This document shows positions 18,277 to 25,975 of a stretch of DNA of 34,381 bases, one piece after another. The position numbers were made by a program, and so were the translations under genes. This stretch comes from a virus, in IMG/VR virus record IMGVR_UViG_3300025727_000031, positions 1 to 34,381 of that record; one strand, 5' to 3'. Within the stretch, counting starts at the first letter, position 1. Every line of letters starts with the position of its first letter. Below the pieces are notes generated by a model, which was not told the DNA's origin, did no database searches, and saw nothing but the letters and a program-made list of their open reading frames with translations.

Positions 18277-18891
18277 CTAAGGTATAAAGAATATTTCTTG
18301 TCGATTGTCTATACAGTTTTCAATATCAGCTCTCCAATCTGACTTAGATGCAGATATGTCTACACCGTTTGCACCAGTTGGTAGAATATCCATTCTGAAA
18401 CTAGAGTTGATCAAATCTATTGCTGTTAGTTTAATACATGCGTCTTGTATATCATAAGGAACCGTTGGATCTCCATAACGATATGTTACTCTTATTCTGT
18501 TCTTTCTCATAATTGTAAATATATAACCACGAAAATATAACTTTCCATACTCCCCTTCAAGGTTATGAACTCCTGTATCATTTGTATGATCAATATAACT
18601 GTCACCTGTCCATATTTCTATTTTATCTCCTTCATCGGGATCTAAATCTGCAATCTGTCTATGTTTTAAAAATATTGGTGAACCCCAACCATAAGAATAT
18701 AATAATGGTAAATCATGAATTTCCTTACCTGATGATATAACTCCTCCAAAATGGTGTCCTATTCTTCTGTCAAGTTCTTTCTCTTTCCTGAGGATAATTT
18801 TCTCGACCTGAGCCTTATTTGGAGTAGTAGTAGCAGTGATTGGAACACGAAGAAAATCAGAAACATCGGCTACTGTACAGTATGTGACCAT
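18277..18891 (-). CDS. head-tail connector (gp6-like)
   Basis: 204 residues. It begins MVTYCTVADVSDFLRVPI, the start typical of gp6/gp15-like adaptor proteins (YCTxxDVxxxL). A helix with KAQVEKIILRKEKELDRRIG follows, then a beta-rich insert, and it closes with IQDACIKLTAIDLINSS. Such adaptors form the ring below the portal. A TATA box is present upstream, and the gene order (capsid, cement, connector, neck, terminator, tube) matches. Confidence 0.78.
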   Translation of the reverse strand: MVTYCTVADVSDFLRVPITATTTPNKAQVEKIILRKEKELDRRIGHHFGGVISSGKEIHDLPLLYSYGWGSPIFLKHRQIADLDPDEGDKIEIWTGDSYIDHTNDTGVHNLEGEYGKLYFRGYIFTIMRKNRIRVTYRYGDPTVPYDIQDACIKLTAIDLINSSFRMDILPTGANGVDISASKSDWRADIENCIDNRQEIFFIP

Positions 18892-18911
18892 AGTTTTATA
18901 AAGGTTACTTT

Positions 18912-18920
18912 GTATTTAAA
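18912..18920 (-). promoter_or_regulatory. TATA box of the connector gene
   Basis: Minus-strand TTTAAATAC lies 21-29 bases before the ATG at 18891. Confidence 0.5.
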
Positions 18921-18924
18921 TTTT

Positions 18925-19191
18925 CTATTTGAAAACTACTATCCATTCGGCTGCATTAGTCACTTTTAGGAAAATACCATCTTCTAAACGTCTATTTATG
19001 TTAAAGACTGATTGAGTTGATGATCCAAATACCTCAAATTCAACTGTGCCTGCTGCATTAGTACCATTAATTACTTCTAATTTTGCTCCTGCATGTTCCT
19101 TAGTACAATATATAGCGACTATGACACCATGAGATCCTTTTGCCAAAGTATTAGCATTGAAGGAAACAACATTATGATTCTCTGTACCCAT
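18925..19191 (-). CDS. 88-residue beta protein, possible capsid accessory
   Basis: Entirely beta-strand in character (HGVIVAIYCTKEHAGAKLEV, TVEFEVFGSSTQSVF, DGIFLKVTNAAEWIVVF), with no membrane segment. It has its own strong TATA box and a palindrome-rich upstream region. The setting between cement-like and connector genes suggests a head decoration or minor head protein. I recognise no family. Confidence 0.55.
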   Translation of the reverse strand: MGTENHNVVSFNANTLAKGSHGVIVAIYCTKEHAGAKLEVINGTNAAGTVEFEVFGSSTQSVFNINRRLEDGIFLKVTNAAEWIVVFK

Positions 19192-19211
19192 ATTATATCA
19201 TATATGAGGAA

Positions 19212-19220
19212 TTATATAAA
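19212..19220 (-). promoter_or_regulatory. TATA box of the 88-residue protein
   Basis: Minus-strand TTTATATAA lies 21-29 bases upstream of the ATG at 19191, a strong archaeal TATA element. Confidence 0.6.
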
Positions 19221-19247
19221 CTTTATCAACTATAGAAATACATAGTA

Positions 19248-19309
19248 TTAATTAACTGTTAGCTAACGTATGTAAAGTTAGCTAACTTAGCTTAATTAAG
19301 TTAATTAAC
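19248..19309. repeat. cluster of five short palindromes
   Basis: Within 62 bases lie TTAATTAA (19248-19255), GTTAGCTAAC twice (19258-19267 and 19277-19286, the latter inside the 14-base perfect palindrome AAGTTAGCTAACTT at 19275-19288), CTTAATTAAG (19291-19300) and GTTAATTAAC (19300-19309). Larger nested pairings such as AAAGTTA with TAACTTT (19274-19280 and 19306-19312) also exist. The cluster sits between a terminator and a TATA box, so repeated operator sites for a dimeric regulator, or a transcript end structure, are both possible. Confidence 0.65.
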
Positions 19310-19312
19310 TTT

Positions 19313-19347
19313 ATAAAAAATAGAAAAAAAGAGACTAGAAACCTAGT
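19313..19347 (-). terminator. hairpin plus oligo-T terminator after the cement gene
   Basis: On the minus strand ACTAG-GTTT-CTAGT (19347-19334) overlaps the TAG stop and is followed by two T-runs (seven Ts at 19330-19324 and six at 19320-19315). This is the clearest terminator of the late block, in keeping with a highly expressed upstream gene. Confidence 0.6.
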
Positions 19348-19727
19348 ACTCGGATTTTACAGGTCATACTGTTTGTTGCAGTTGATGCGTTTGCTAATTC
19401 TGCAAATGCTCTTGCTGCTGAACCTTTGGCAGTATGATCTTCACCATAACATTTAATCTTACCTGTTGCTGCTGCATTTGTTGCAGAAGGAACATATTGC
19501 AAAAGTAAACCTTTATTGCCATCGAAGATTTGTGCTCCGATAACAGTACCGATTCTACTACCTAATGAAAGATCTACGACATTACCGTTTGTAGCATAGT
19601 TATCACCTGCTGCATAGGTTATATCTACTACTACTGATTTCAATTTTGATGTCAGCTCACTTTGTATAGATAGTGTCTTGCCTGAAAGACTTTTATGTAA
19701 GGCATTTTGTGCGATTGTTATTGCCAT
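19335..19727 (-). CDS. capsid cement / decoration-like protein
   Basis: 130 residues from ATG 19727 (a TTG one codon earlier gives no advantage). The pattern VVVDITYAAGDNYATNGNVVDL, then a strand with IGAQIFDGNKGLLLQYVP and an Ala-rich segment with GKIKCYGED, matches small beta proteins that decorate HK97-type capsids, where a YxTGG-like turn and a 'vkaY' strand recur. It has its own TATA box and terminator, which suits an abundant virion protein. The call is by pattern only. Confidence 0.62.
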   Translation of the reverse strand: MAITIAQNALHKSLSGKTLSIQSELTSKLKSVVVDITYAAGDNYATNGNVVDLSLGSRIGTVIGAQIFDGNKGLLLQYVPSATNAAATGKIKCYGEDHTAKGSAARAFAELANASTATNSMTCKIRVLGF

Positions 19728-19748
19728 CAACTTATATAAAAAAGACTA

Positions 19749-19757
19749 TTATATATA
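19749..19757 (-). promoter_or_regulatory. TATA box of the cement-like gene
   Basis: Minus-strand TATATATAA lies 22-30 bases before the ATG at 19727, immediately after the metalloprotease stop. Confidence 0.6.
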
Positions 19758-19759
19758 CT

Positions 19760-20548
19760 TTAATAACATCTAAAAATATAACTATCTGATATATAACACC
19801 CTTTAATATGGAATACTGGTACTGGTTTATTCCAACCATTTTCTCCATATATTTTACCAATCATGACTAAATCTAGATATGTGACAGATAAAATCTGATT
19901 TTCATCAAATGGACTTATTGTTGGTGCCATTACAGATTGTGTGTAACCTTGCATTGACCTGTTTAAGTTAAAATGTGCCAAACCTAAACCATGTCCAAAT
20001 TCATGCACTATGATATTTTTTATTGTGTTCTCTGATAAAGGATAACTTTCTTGCACCATGTTAACTGTAGATGTAGATATATCATCACCTATAACAATCT
20101 TAGTTATGTTTTTTTGACTTTCTAAAAATACATTGATGAACATAAATTTATGCCAAGATGCATTAAAATTTAAACCTGTGTTTCCTAATGTTTTACTGTT
20201 TGATGTTTTTTCATAATTTATCATAATATTACATTGAGGATAATCTAATGCACTTGCAGTTTTATGGTCTTCCCAAGGTATTGTTTCTACAAGAACAGCC
20301 CAACTACCGTTAGGATAAACATATTCTAATTTTAATATCCATTCTTCTATTGCAGATATTGTTATGTATTTTAACTTATACCAATCATATAACTCAGGAT
20401 TGACCTCAAACAAACAAACATGAGGATTAGTAGCATGTCTTAATTTTAATGAATTATATTTACTATATTCCCCATTTTCTGCAAATGAATTTAAAGGTAC
20501 ATTCATGAACAAAACCATAAATACAAGGATTATAACAGCATACTTCAT
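19760..20548 (-). CDS. secreted matrixin-like zinc metalloprotease
   Basis: 262 residues. A signal peptide covers residues 1-23 (YAVIILVFMVLFMNV, likely cleavage SFA/EN). The zinc site HEFGHGLGLAH (182-192) is an exact HExxHxxGxxH metzincin motif with Glu183 as general base, and a candidate Met-turn, SVMAP, lies at 205-209. Similar secreted matrixins are known from thaumarchaeal genomes, so capture from a host is plausible. It interrupts the head module between capsid and cement genes under its own promoter. It could cut host surface protein during exit or entry, or process virion proteins. The enzyme class is firm; its role is inferred. Confidence 0.85.
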   Translation of the reverse strand: MKYAVIILVFMVLFMNVPLNSFAENGEYSKYNSLKLRHATNPHVCLFEVNPELYDWYKLKYITISAIEEWILKLEYVYPNGSWAVLVETIPWEDHKTASALDYPQCNIMINYEKTSNSKTLGNTGLNFNASWHKFMFINVFLESQKNITKIVIGDDISTSTVNMVQESYPLSENTIKNIIVHEFGHGLGLAHFNLNRSMQGYTQSVMAPTISPFDENQILSVTYLDLVMIGKIYGENGWNKPVPVFHIKGCYISDSYIFRCY

Positions 20549-20570
20549 ATTAAAATAATGGGTTAAACCT

Positions 20571-20580
20571 ATAAATATAT
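20571..20580 (-). promoter_or_regulatory. TATA box of the metalloprotease
   Basis: Minus-strand ATATATTTAT lies 23-32 bases before the ATG at 20548, so the gene has a transcript separate from that of the capsid gene. Confidence 0.55.
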
Positions 20581-20612
20581 TCTTAGTTTAGGGAGTTACT
20601 TGATATATATCT

Positions 20613-20626
20613 AAAAAAGTAAAAAA
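20613..20626 (-). terminator. oligo-T terminator after the major capsid gene
   Basis: Minus-strand TTTTTTACTTTTTT starts 17 bases beyond the capsid stop. There is no clear hairpin, which is normal for archaeal T-run termination. Confidence 0.5.
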
Positions 20627-20642
20627 TTGGATTTTGGTTTGA

Positions 20643-21860
20643 CTAGAGTTTAATATCTCTGATCTTGCCTTGAGATTTGAAGTGACGACATACAGTTTCA
20701 CCCATAGTTCTGTATACACCTTTCTCAACAAATGCATTGTTGACAAATGGATATGCAGGAGTTCTTCGGGTTGCTTCGTAATATTCGGTAGGAATTGCTA
20801 CTTGGATTCCGATTCTTGGATAACCATAACCTTCTGCATCAGATGTATCTAATGCAAATAGTCTTCCAACTTCAGTGTTACCGTATGACGGTGCATCTTT
20901 TGTTGGAATGAATGGGACTCCATAGATAGAATCTACGTGAATACCTACTCCAGTGCCTTTGAAAGTTTGGATTCCGTTTACGTCGATTTGTACTAAGCTC
21001 TCACCGTAAGGGTTTGCAACTCTTACAGAAGGCATATACAAGCCTTGGATTTCGGAATAAACTTCGTGGGAACCTAAGAATACGTTTGGATCTTTACCTG
21101 CTGCAATACGGATCTTTCTAAGGAAAGTTCGTAATGTATCATCGGTAAGAACACCATCTGTTCCTATTGCTCCACCAGCGGATTCTACAGTACAATCAAA
21201 TTCAGGCATTGCGTTGGTATCTCTATTGATATCAGCACTTGCTGCCCAAGGATTGTAGTGTTTTGAACCTGCACCACCGACAACTGTTTCTTCAGCGTTT
21301 GAAGAAATAATTCTGTCTAGTGACTCAAAGTCCAGTGTGCCTGCGAAGGCACCACCTGCTGCTGCACCAACCTCTGAATCTTTTAGCAATGCTCTATTGA
21401 GGAATTCTTTATGCTGTACAGCCATAAATAGTCTAAGACTACCTAAGCCTCCCCAAATATCATCTTTAGAGTGTGTTGCAAGCCATTCCATTACTTCAGA
21501 TGCACTGAATGGCAACTGAGCTGTTTTTGGTTTTACATCAATCTCTTTAAGTTGAGGTTTGGTTGTTTCAGCAATTAATCCACCTTCTGCAGTTCCACCT
21601 AATACTGTATTAGAGTTTGTGGTATTAAGGACAGCTTTGTCAGTAATAACCCTCCAACCAGATTTGTCCCAAGGGACTTTTGGTAGAATACCGAAAGCGT
21701 TTGCCTCTAAGTTAAGTTGAGCCCATGCATAAGCACCAAATACGGCATTAAAAGTGCCTGCAGTTGATGTTGTGATTGGAGCGTCAGCTTTTCTGATGAG
21801 GTTTCTATTATATCCATAATAGAGTGCTTCAAGTTCGTCGATTGTTTGGATTTTAGGCAT
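20643..21860 (-). CDS. major capsid protein, HK97 fold
   Basis: 405 residues from ATG 21860 (MPKIQTIDELEALYYG), preferred over the ATG at 21905 because a GGAGG site lies 11 bases before it and the scaffold gene ends one base away. It follows protease and scaffold, the canonical order. Its segments fit HK97-type capsid proteins: the N-terminal arm, a long central helix region (FMAVQHKEFLNRALLKDSEV), FLGSHEVYSEIQGL near the P domain, and the final IGIQVAIPTEYY and ETVCRHFKSQGKI strands. No clear delta domain is present inside the gene, because a separate scaffold is encoded. Confidence 0.85.
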   Translation of the reverse strand: MPKIQTIDELEALYYGYNRNLIRKADAPITTSTAGTFNAVFGAYAWAQLNLEANAFGILPKVPWDKSGWRVITDKAVLNTTNSNTVLGGTAEGGLIAETTKPQLKEIDVKPKTAQLPFSASEVMEWLATHSKDDIWGGLGSLRLFMAVQHKEFLNRALLKDSEVGAAAGGAFAGTLDFESLDRIISSNAEETVVGGAGSKHYNPWAASADINRDTNAMPEFDCTVESAGGAIGTDGVLTDDTLRTFLRKIRIAAGKDPNVFLGSHEVYSEIQGLYMPSVRVANPYGESLVQIDVNGIQTFKGTGVGIHVDSIYGVPFIPTKDAPSYGNTEVGRLFALDTSDAEGYGYPRIGIQVAIPTEYYEATRRTPAYPFVNNAFVEKGVYRTMGETVCRHFKSQGKIRDIKL

Positions 21861-21861
21861 T

Positions 21862-22437
21862 TTAATAATACCCTCCGTTTTGTTGTGTCGTTTCTGGGCT
21901 TCCATAATCGCCTGCTAAGATTCTTTTTGCAACATGGGATAGACCTTCATAACCTTGACTTCTTGCGTCTTTCAAAACCATATTCAATTCTACGTCAGCA
22001 GATTTGTTTATGTTTTCAACAGAAGCACTTGGTCTTGGTGTTTCAGTGGTGAAATTGAAATTAGCTTTTTGTTGCATAGCTAATCCTGAATCATCACTTT
22101 CAGGTTTATCTTGACCAGATTTATCGTCATCTAATCCTGCTTGCACAGAATTGGATTGTAATGTATCTGGTACAGTTACATCAGCACCAATGTCCTCAGA
22201 ATCTGATTCTTTTGGTTTGATATTTAACTGTGTTTTTGGTTCTTCAAAGAGAGCTTTTTCAACTCGTTCTTCGAGATTTGCTTGAGAATCTGACAGAGCT
22301 TTTACGTGCTCAGTTAGAGTAGACAAAGTTTCAATTAAAGCTTCGTCAAAAGATTTTTCTTTTGATTCATATTCTTCTTCTTCTTCTTCGTCTTTCTCGT
22401 CTTCATGATCTTCTTTTCTAAGTTCTTCTAAAGTCAT
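21862..22437 (-). CDS. capsid scaffold protein
   Basis: 191 residues, very acidic at the start (a run of Glu/Asp/Lys at 6-30), with a coiled-coil segment (about 33-65, ALIETLSTLTEHVKALSDS). A disordered Ser/Asp/Gln-rich middle follows, then a short C-terminal helix (SQGYEGLSHVAKRILAGDYG) that could contact capsid subunits. Composition, length and position between protease and capsid genes are typical of scaffolds that are cut and expelled. Confidence 0.72.
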   Translation of the reverse strand: MTLEELRKEDHEDEKDEEEEEEYESKEKSFDEALIETLSTLTEHVKALSDSQANLEERVEKALFEEPKTQLNIKPKESDSEDIGADVTVPDTLQSNSVQAGLDDDKSGQDKPESDDSGLAMQQKANFNFTTETPRPSASVENINKSADVELNMVLKDARSQGYEGLSHVAKRILAGDYGSPETTQQNGGYY

Positions 22438-22462
22438 GTATATTGAATTACATATAACAGGG

Positions 22463-22470
22463 TTTATAAA
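22463..22470 (-). promoter_or_regulatory. TATA box of the scaffold-capsid unit
   Basis: Minus-strand TTTATAAA lies 26-33 bases upstream of the scaffold ATG at 22437. Scaffold and capsid genes would be co-transcribed from it to the T-run at 20613. Confidence 0.55.
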
Positions 22471-22492
22471 GATTGTGGGAACATTTATATTG

Positions 22493-25297
22493 TTATTCTT
22501 TTAGTCTATCGCCTATAGTTTGTCTAGTATCTGCTCTATAAGCATTTCTTCTATCACGTGCTAGTCTTCTATTCATACGTTTTCTTGCAGGAACTGCATC
22601 TGCTTCTGCCTGTGTTTTCCAAGCTTTTCCATTATGATCAATATATCTGGTATTTTCATCGGCAACAGGTGCTTCATTTTTAGATCCATCAGGTAAATCA
22701 CTACCAAATGCTCCTACACCTCTGTTTGCTCTTATCTTTTTTACAACTTTAGGTTCTTGTGTTGTTCTTTTTGATTGTACCCTATCATCTTCAGGTCTTG
22801 GTTGTACTAATGTTACTTGAGTACTGTCGCCTGAGCCTTGAGTATGTCCATGATCTGATCCTAGACCTCTTGAGCCTAAACCACCTGAAATTTGTAGTTT
22901 TTTAAGTTCATATAATGCTTTTTCTAATGCCATTGTTCTTTTTGGTGTCTTGGTTTCTTTAACACGTTTTTGTTGTTTTGAATCCCATACTTCTTCACCT
23001 ACTGTTGGATATTTCATTTCTACGTTACCTCTTGTTTTTCTATATGTCATAGCTTTTTTTTTATTGAGTTCATCTAATGACATTTTAAGTTGTCTTGCAG
23101 CAGTATCTCCACCTCTACTGTAACGTATCTTTGGAGTTGGTGGATCATTATTATCATCTCTATCATCACGATCTCTTGGAGGTTTAGGACTAGATCTACC
23201 ATCTATTTCAACTGATGAATCTGAGTAAAAATTAGGATCTTTATCATGTTTTGGTAGTGATCTTGGTTTTTTACCCTCTGAATCTTTGTTTTCATAATTA
23301 CTTCCATCTTCAAAACCATCTTCAAACCTCATATTACTATATGCATCTCGAACTACTTTATCTTGCTTTCTTGTTTTTCTACTTCTATACACTGGAAGTG
23401 TATCTCCTTCATTTCTCATTCCTCTTGCTTTTAAACCACAGTTTTTACATGCTTTTACTCTTACTTTGTTTAATTTTAATAAAGCATGAACCTTGTTTAC
23501 CTCTCTAATTGCCTTTGATTTATGTCTATTCATTAACCAATCCCATTCAGGTCTTTCTTCTTCAACCTCTTGTGGTGCTGCTACTTCTTCGTCTTCCTCA
23601 TCATCTGCCTTCTTTTTAGCATTTTGTCCAGATGTTAATCTTGTAGCAAGTGATCTATGTCCACCTCCACCTTTCTTACCTTTAATATTTTCAGTCTCTT
23701 CTTCAATAATTTTATCTAAATCTACATCATCTGCTTTGTTATTCAATCTTTGTGCGTTAGGTGCATCTTGATTAAATGCTCCTTCTGTTGTTCCACCTGA
23801 ACCAGTATTACTAATATCTGCTGCTTTAGGTTTTCTTGGATCTTTAAAACCATGACCACAATTAGGACAGGCTCCACCCATAGATGTCATATCACCCATA
23901 TCCCTTCCATTATCTGCAACACCAAGTTTTTTATGTTTTCCACAGTTAGGACAATAATCTCCTTTTGCTTTTTCTAATCCCTTACTTCTACATTTATCAC
24001 ATTGACATTTATTATTATGTATTGGGTTATTTGCACCACCAGTTTGTGTTGTTAAAGTTCCACCGTTAGTCATATTTGCTCCACCAATACCTGCACCACC
24101 TGAGCCTGAACTTGCTTCGACCTTGTGTACAAATGAACCAACAATCTTTTCTGCTGATTCTCTTGACTTACCTTCTGCCATCAATGCTTGTACTTTTTGT
24201 TCAAATGTTTGTGATTCGTTTAGATCTGCTTGTTGAATTTGAGTTGGAAGTTCTTGTGATAGTGATCCTTTTATTGGAAGTTTCTTTTCAGGTATTTCTC
24301 TTTTTGTATCATTGATTTCTGTACCATTATTTCTATCTTCAGTATCAACTCTATATCCTGCTTTATTAATAATTTCAATAGCTTTTTCTAGATCTGGTGT
24401 ATAACCTGATGTTTCAGTTTCTCTCATATCACTTTCAGGTTGTGTTGGGCGTTTCTCTTCCTTATTACCTAATGTTGCGTCCAACATCTCTTTTTTCTCC
24501 ATAAATTTATTATAATATTGATTATCAGAATCTTCTTTATCATCTTCCTGTATTTCTTTCCATAATTTTAATTGTCTAGCAGTTAAACCTGTTGGTTCAG
24601 TTTTATCAATGGCTCTACCACGTTGTTTTCCTGCCTCAACTTCATTATAATTTTCTGGTTTGTCACCTTCCATAACAGTTAAGAGATCTCCTCCTCCAGT
24701 TTTATTGACATAACAACCCATCTTGTCACATTGAATTACCATCTTACCATCATCTCTAACAGATGAGTTAAAATTTGCTTTAGCAATCTGATTAAAATCA
24801 GTAATGATAGCCATTGGTACTGCAGGATCTGCACATACAGCAACTTCATAATGTTCAAGATCACTTAATGCATAAGCAGTACTTCCGTCTTTCATTTTAA
24901 TTGGGGATCTTGCTGATCTCGTTGCACCACCAAATGACAATCCCTTGTATTCATTATTTTTAATTTTATTCCAAATAACATTATCTAATTCATAATTCTT
25001 GAAAATTTTACCAGTTATTTTAATTGCAGGTAACTCATGACCCTCACCATTTTTTACAGTTGTTCTAGAATAATTGATACCTTTGCCTACAATTCTGTTA
25101 GAGTGAGTATCACTGATTGGTGCTCCTCTGTCTATCCATACAGGCAATACCTTGTATAACTCATCAACTATGGTAACTTCACCTTGCTTATCTTTCATTT
25201 GAACAGTCAAAAGACCTTCAAAGTATCTTTCATCTGAAGATATACCTTCCATGCTTTTTAACGTACTTGTAAGCTTATGGAAACCATAAATTGTCAT
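22493..25297 (-). CDS. prohead protease fused to a zinc-knuckle, charged C-terminal region
   Basis: 934 residues. Residues 1-175 match the HK97 prohead protease (S78/U35) pattern: DTHSN with His65, GLSFGG with Ser121, and LEHYEVAVCADPAVPMAII, the usual strand after the active site. The rest is unusual: CxxxxC at 190/195, a cysteine cluster at 431-452 (CQC, C436, CPNC) with CPNC at 477-480, CKNC at 617-620, acidic and Lys/Arg-rich disordered stretches, and a basic C terminus. Ordinary prohead proteases are about 200 residues. The tail may be an internal head or scaffold-like part released by self-cleavage. The protease call is firm. Confidence 0.8.
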   Translation of the reverse strand: MTIYGFHKLTSTLKSMEGISSDERYFEGLLTVQMKDKQGEVTIVDELYKVLPVWIDRGAPISDTHSNRIVGKGINYSRTTVKNGEGHELPAIKITGKIFKNYELDNVIWNKIKNNEYKGLSFGGATRSARSPIKMKDGSTAYALSDLEHYEVAVCADPAVPMAIITDFNQIAKANFNSSVRDDGKMVIQCDKMGCYVNKTGGGDLLTVMEGDKPENYNEVEAGKQRGRAIDKTEPTGLTARQLKLWKEIQEDDKEDSDNQYYNKFMEKKEMLDATLGNKEEKRPTQPESDMRETETSGYTPDLEKAIEIINKAGYRVDTEDRNNGTEINDTKREIPEKKLPIKGSLSQELPTQIQQADLNESQTFEQKVQALMAEGKSRESAEKIVGSFVHKVEASSGSGGAGIGGANMTNGGTLTTQTGGANNPIHNNKCQCDKCRSKGLEKAKGDYCPNCGKHKKLGVADNGRDMGDMTSMGGACPNCGHGFKDPRKPKAADISNTGSGGTTEGAFNQDAPNAQRLNNKADDVDLDKIIEEETENIKGKKGGGGHRSLATRLTSGQNAKKKADDEEDEEVAAPQEVEEERPEWDWLMNRHKSKAIREVNKVHALLKLNKVRVKACKNCGLKARGMRNEGDTLPVYRSRKTRKQDKVVRDAYSNMRFEDGFEDGSNYENKDSEGKKPRSLPKHDKDPNFYSDSSVEIDGRSSPKPPRDRDDRDDNNDPPTPKIRYSRGGDTAARQLKMSLDELNKKKAMTYRKTRGNVEMKYPTVGEEVWDSKQQKRVKETKTPKRTMALEKALYELKKLQISGGLGSRGLGSDHGHTQGSGDSTQVTLVQPRPEDDRVQSKRTTQEPKVVKKIRANRGVGAFGSDLPDGSKNEAPVADENTRYIDHNGKAWKTQAEADAVPARKRMNRRLARDRRNAYRADTRQTIGDRLKE

Positions 25298-25320
25298 ATA
25301 TAAATTGAACGTAACAAGGT

Positions 25321-25330
25321 TAATAAATAT
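25321..25330 (-). promoter_or_regulatory. TATA box of the prohead protease gene
   Basis: Minus-strand ATATTTATTA lies 24-33 bases before the ATG at 25297, just after the terminator of the upstream unit. Confidence 0.5.
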
Positions 25331-25336
25331 TATGAT

Positions 25337-25370
25337 AAAAAAGTAAAAACTAGAGGTTTTTTAGTCCTCT
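25337..25370 (-). terminator. hairpin plus oligo-T terminator after the holin-like gene
   Basis: Minus-strand AGAGG-ACTAAAAAA-CCTCT (25370-25352) spans the stop codon and is followed by TTTTTACTTTTTT (25349-25337). Confidence 0.6.
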
Positions 25371-25645
25371 GTTAATTTTTTGGCTTTTGAAACAGCATAA
25401 TCTACAGAGAAACCTGCTGTAAGACCTATCAATGCTAGACCTAATGTGTCTATGCCTGATAATCCTATTGTTTGTGCTATAGCAATACCTGCAAAGCCTG
25501 AAACAATTACTGCACCAAAGAATTTCTTAATATCATAGGAACTTTCAGAACCTAGAAATCCTCTTATGGTGTTTAAGATTGCACCAGATACTGTTGCGAT
25601 TACTACCACGAGTAATGGATCTACCATAAATGAAAGACAATCCAT
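25361..25645 (-). CDS. small holin-like membrane protein
   Basis: 94 residues with three likely membrane helices (about 9-28, 41-60, 66-84), short loops and a charged C terminus (SKAKKLTED). Size and topology resemble class I holins, and small integral membrane proteins near head genes occur in several archaeal tailed viruses. Another possibility is a virion membrane protein. The start is taken at the first ATG, with Met7 as an alternative. It follows the 82-residue membrane protein by 20 bases. Confidence 0.5.
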   Translation of the reverse strand: MDCLSFMVDPLLVVVIATVSGAILNTIRGFLGSESSYDIKKFFGAVIVSGFAGIAIAQTIGLSGIDTLGLALIGLTAGFSVDYAVSKAKKLTED

Positions 25646-25665
25646 CTATATTTAACTATTACTAC

Positions 25666-25914
25666 TCATTTGTCGAGTAATTCCTTGACTAGGTCGTCAA
25701 GATCTGATTTTGCCTCTTCTGGGTGTAATCTATTTGACTGCCTATCAACTGCTTTAGCTAAAATAATAATGGTTTTTTGTAATCTTTCTACTGTCTCACA
25801 TAGACTTTTCTGTGTTTTTTGTACTTTTTTAAAATATGTGACTACTGCTGCCCCTGTACCAAGAGCAATAGCCATAACTACTTCTTCATATATTGAATCT
25901 AACAATTCAAGCAT
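25666..25914 (-). CDS. small membrane-anchored coiled-coil protein
   Basis: 82 residues. One hydrophobic segment (about 13-29, VMAIALGTGAAVVTYF) is followed by a coiled coil (about 35-60) and an acidic C terminus. It is probably co-transcribed with the holin-like gene from the divergent TATA at 25940-25949. The arrangement suggests a partner for the neighbouring membrane protein. Function unknown. Confidence 0.5.
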   Translation of the reverse strand: MLELLDSIYEEVVMAIALGTGAAVVTYFKKVQKTQKSLCETVERLQKTIIILAKAVDRQSNRLHPEEAKSDLDDLVKELLDK

Positions 25915-25939
25915 ATTAATTAATAATATTTATGCTTTT

Positions 25940-25949
25940 TATTTATATC
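25940..25949. promoter_or_regulatory. shared bidirectional TATA element
   Basis: The sequence TATTTATATC reads as a TATA box in both directions. It is 26-35 bases from the minus-strand ATG at 25914 and 27-36 from the plus-strand ATG at 25976, so one element may serve both divergent units. Confidence 0.5.
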
Positions 25950-25975
25950 GGTTGATTTATTAATGGGTGATATAT

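Noticed and set aside
23251-24315. Leu/Tyr- and Ser-rich plus-strand ORFs opposite the protease
   Set aside because: Shadows with low-complexity composition; no TATA box or ribosome site.
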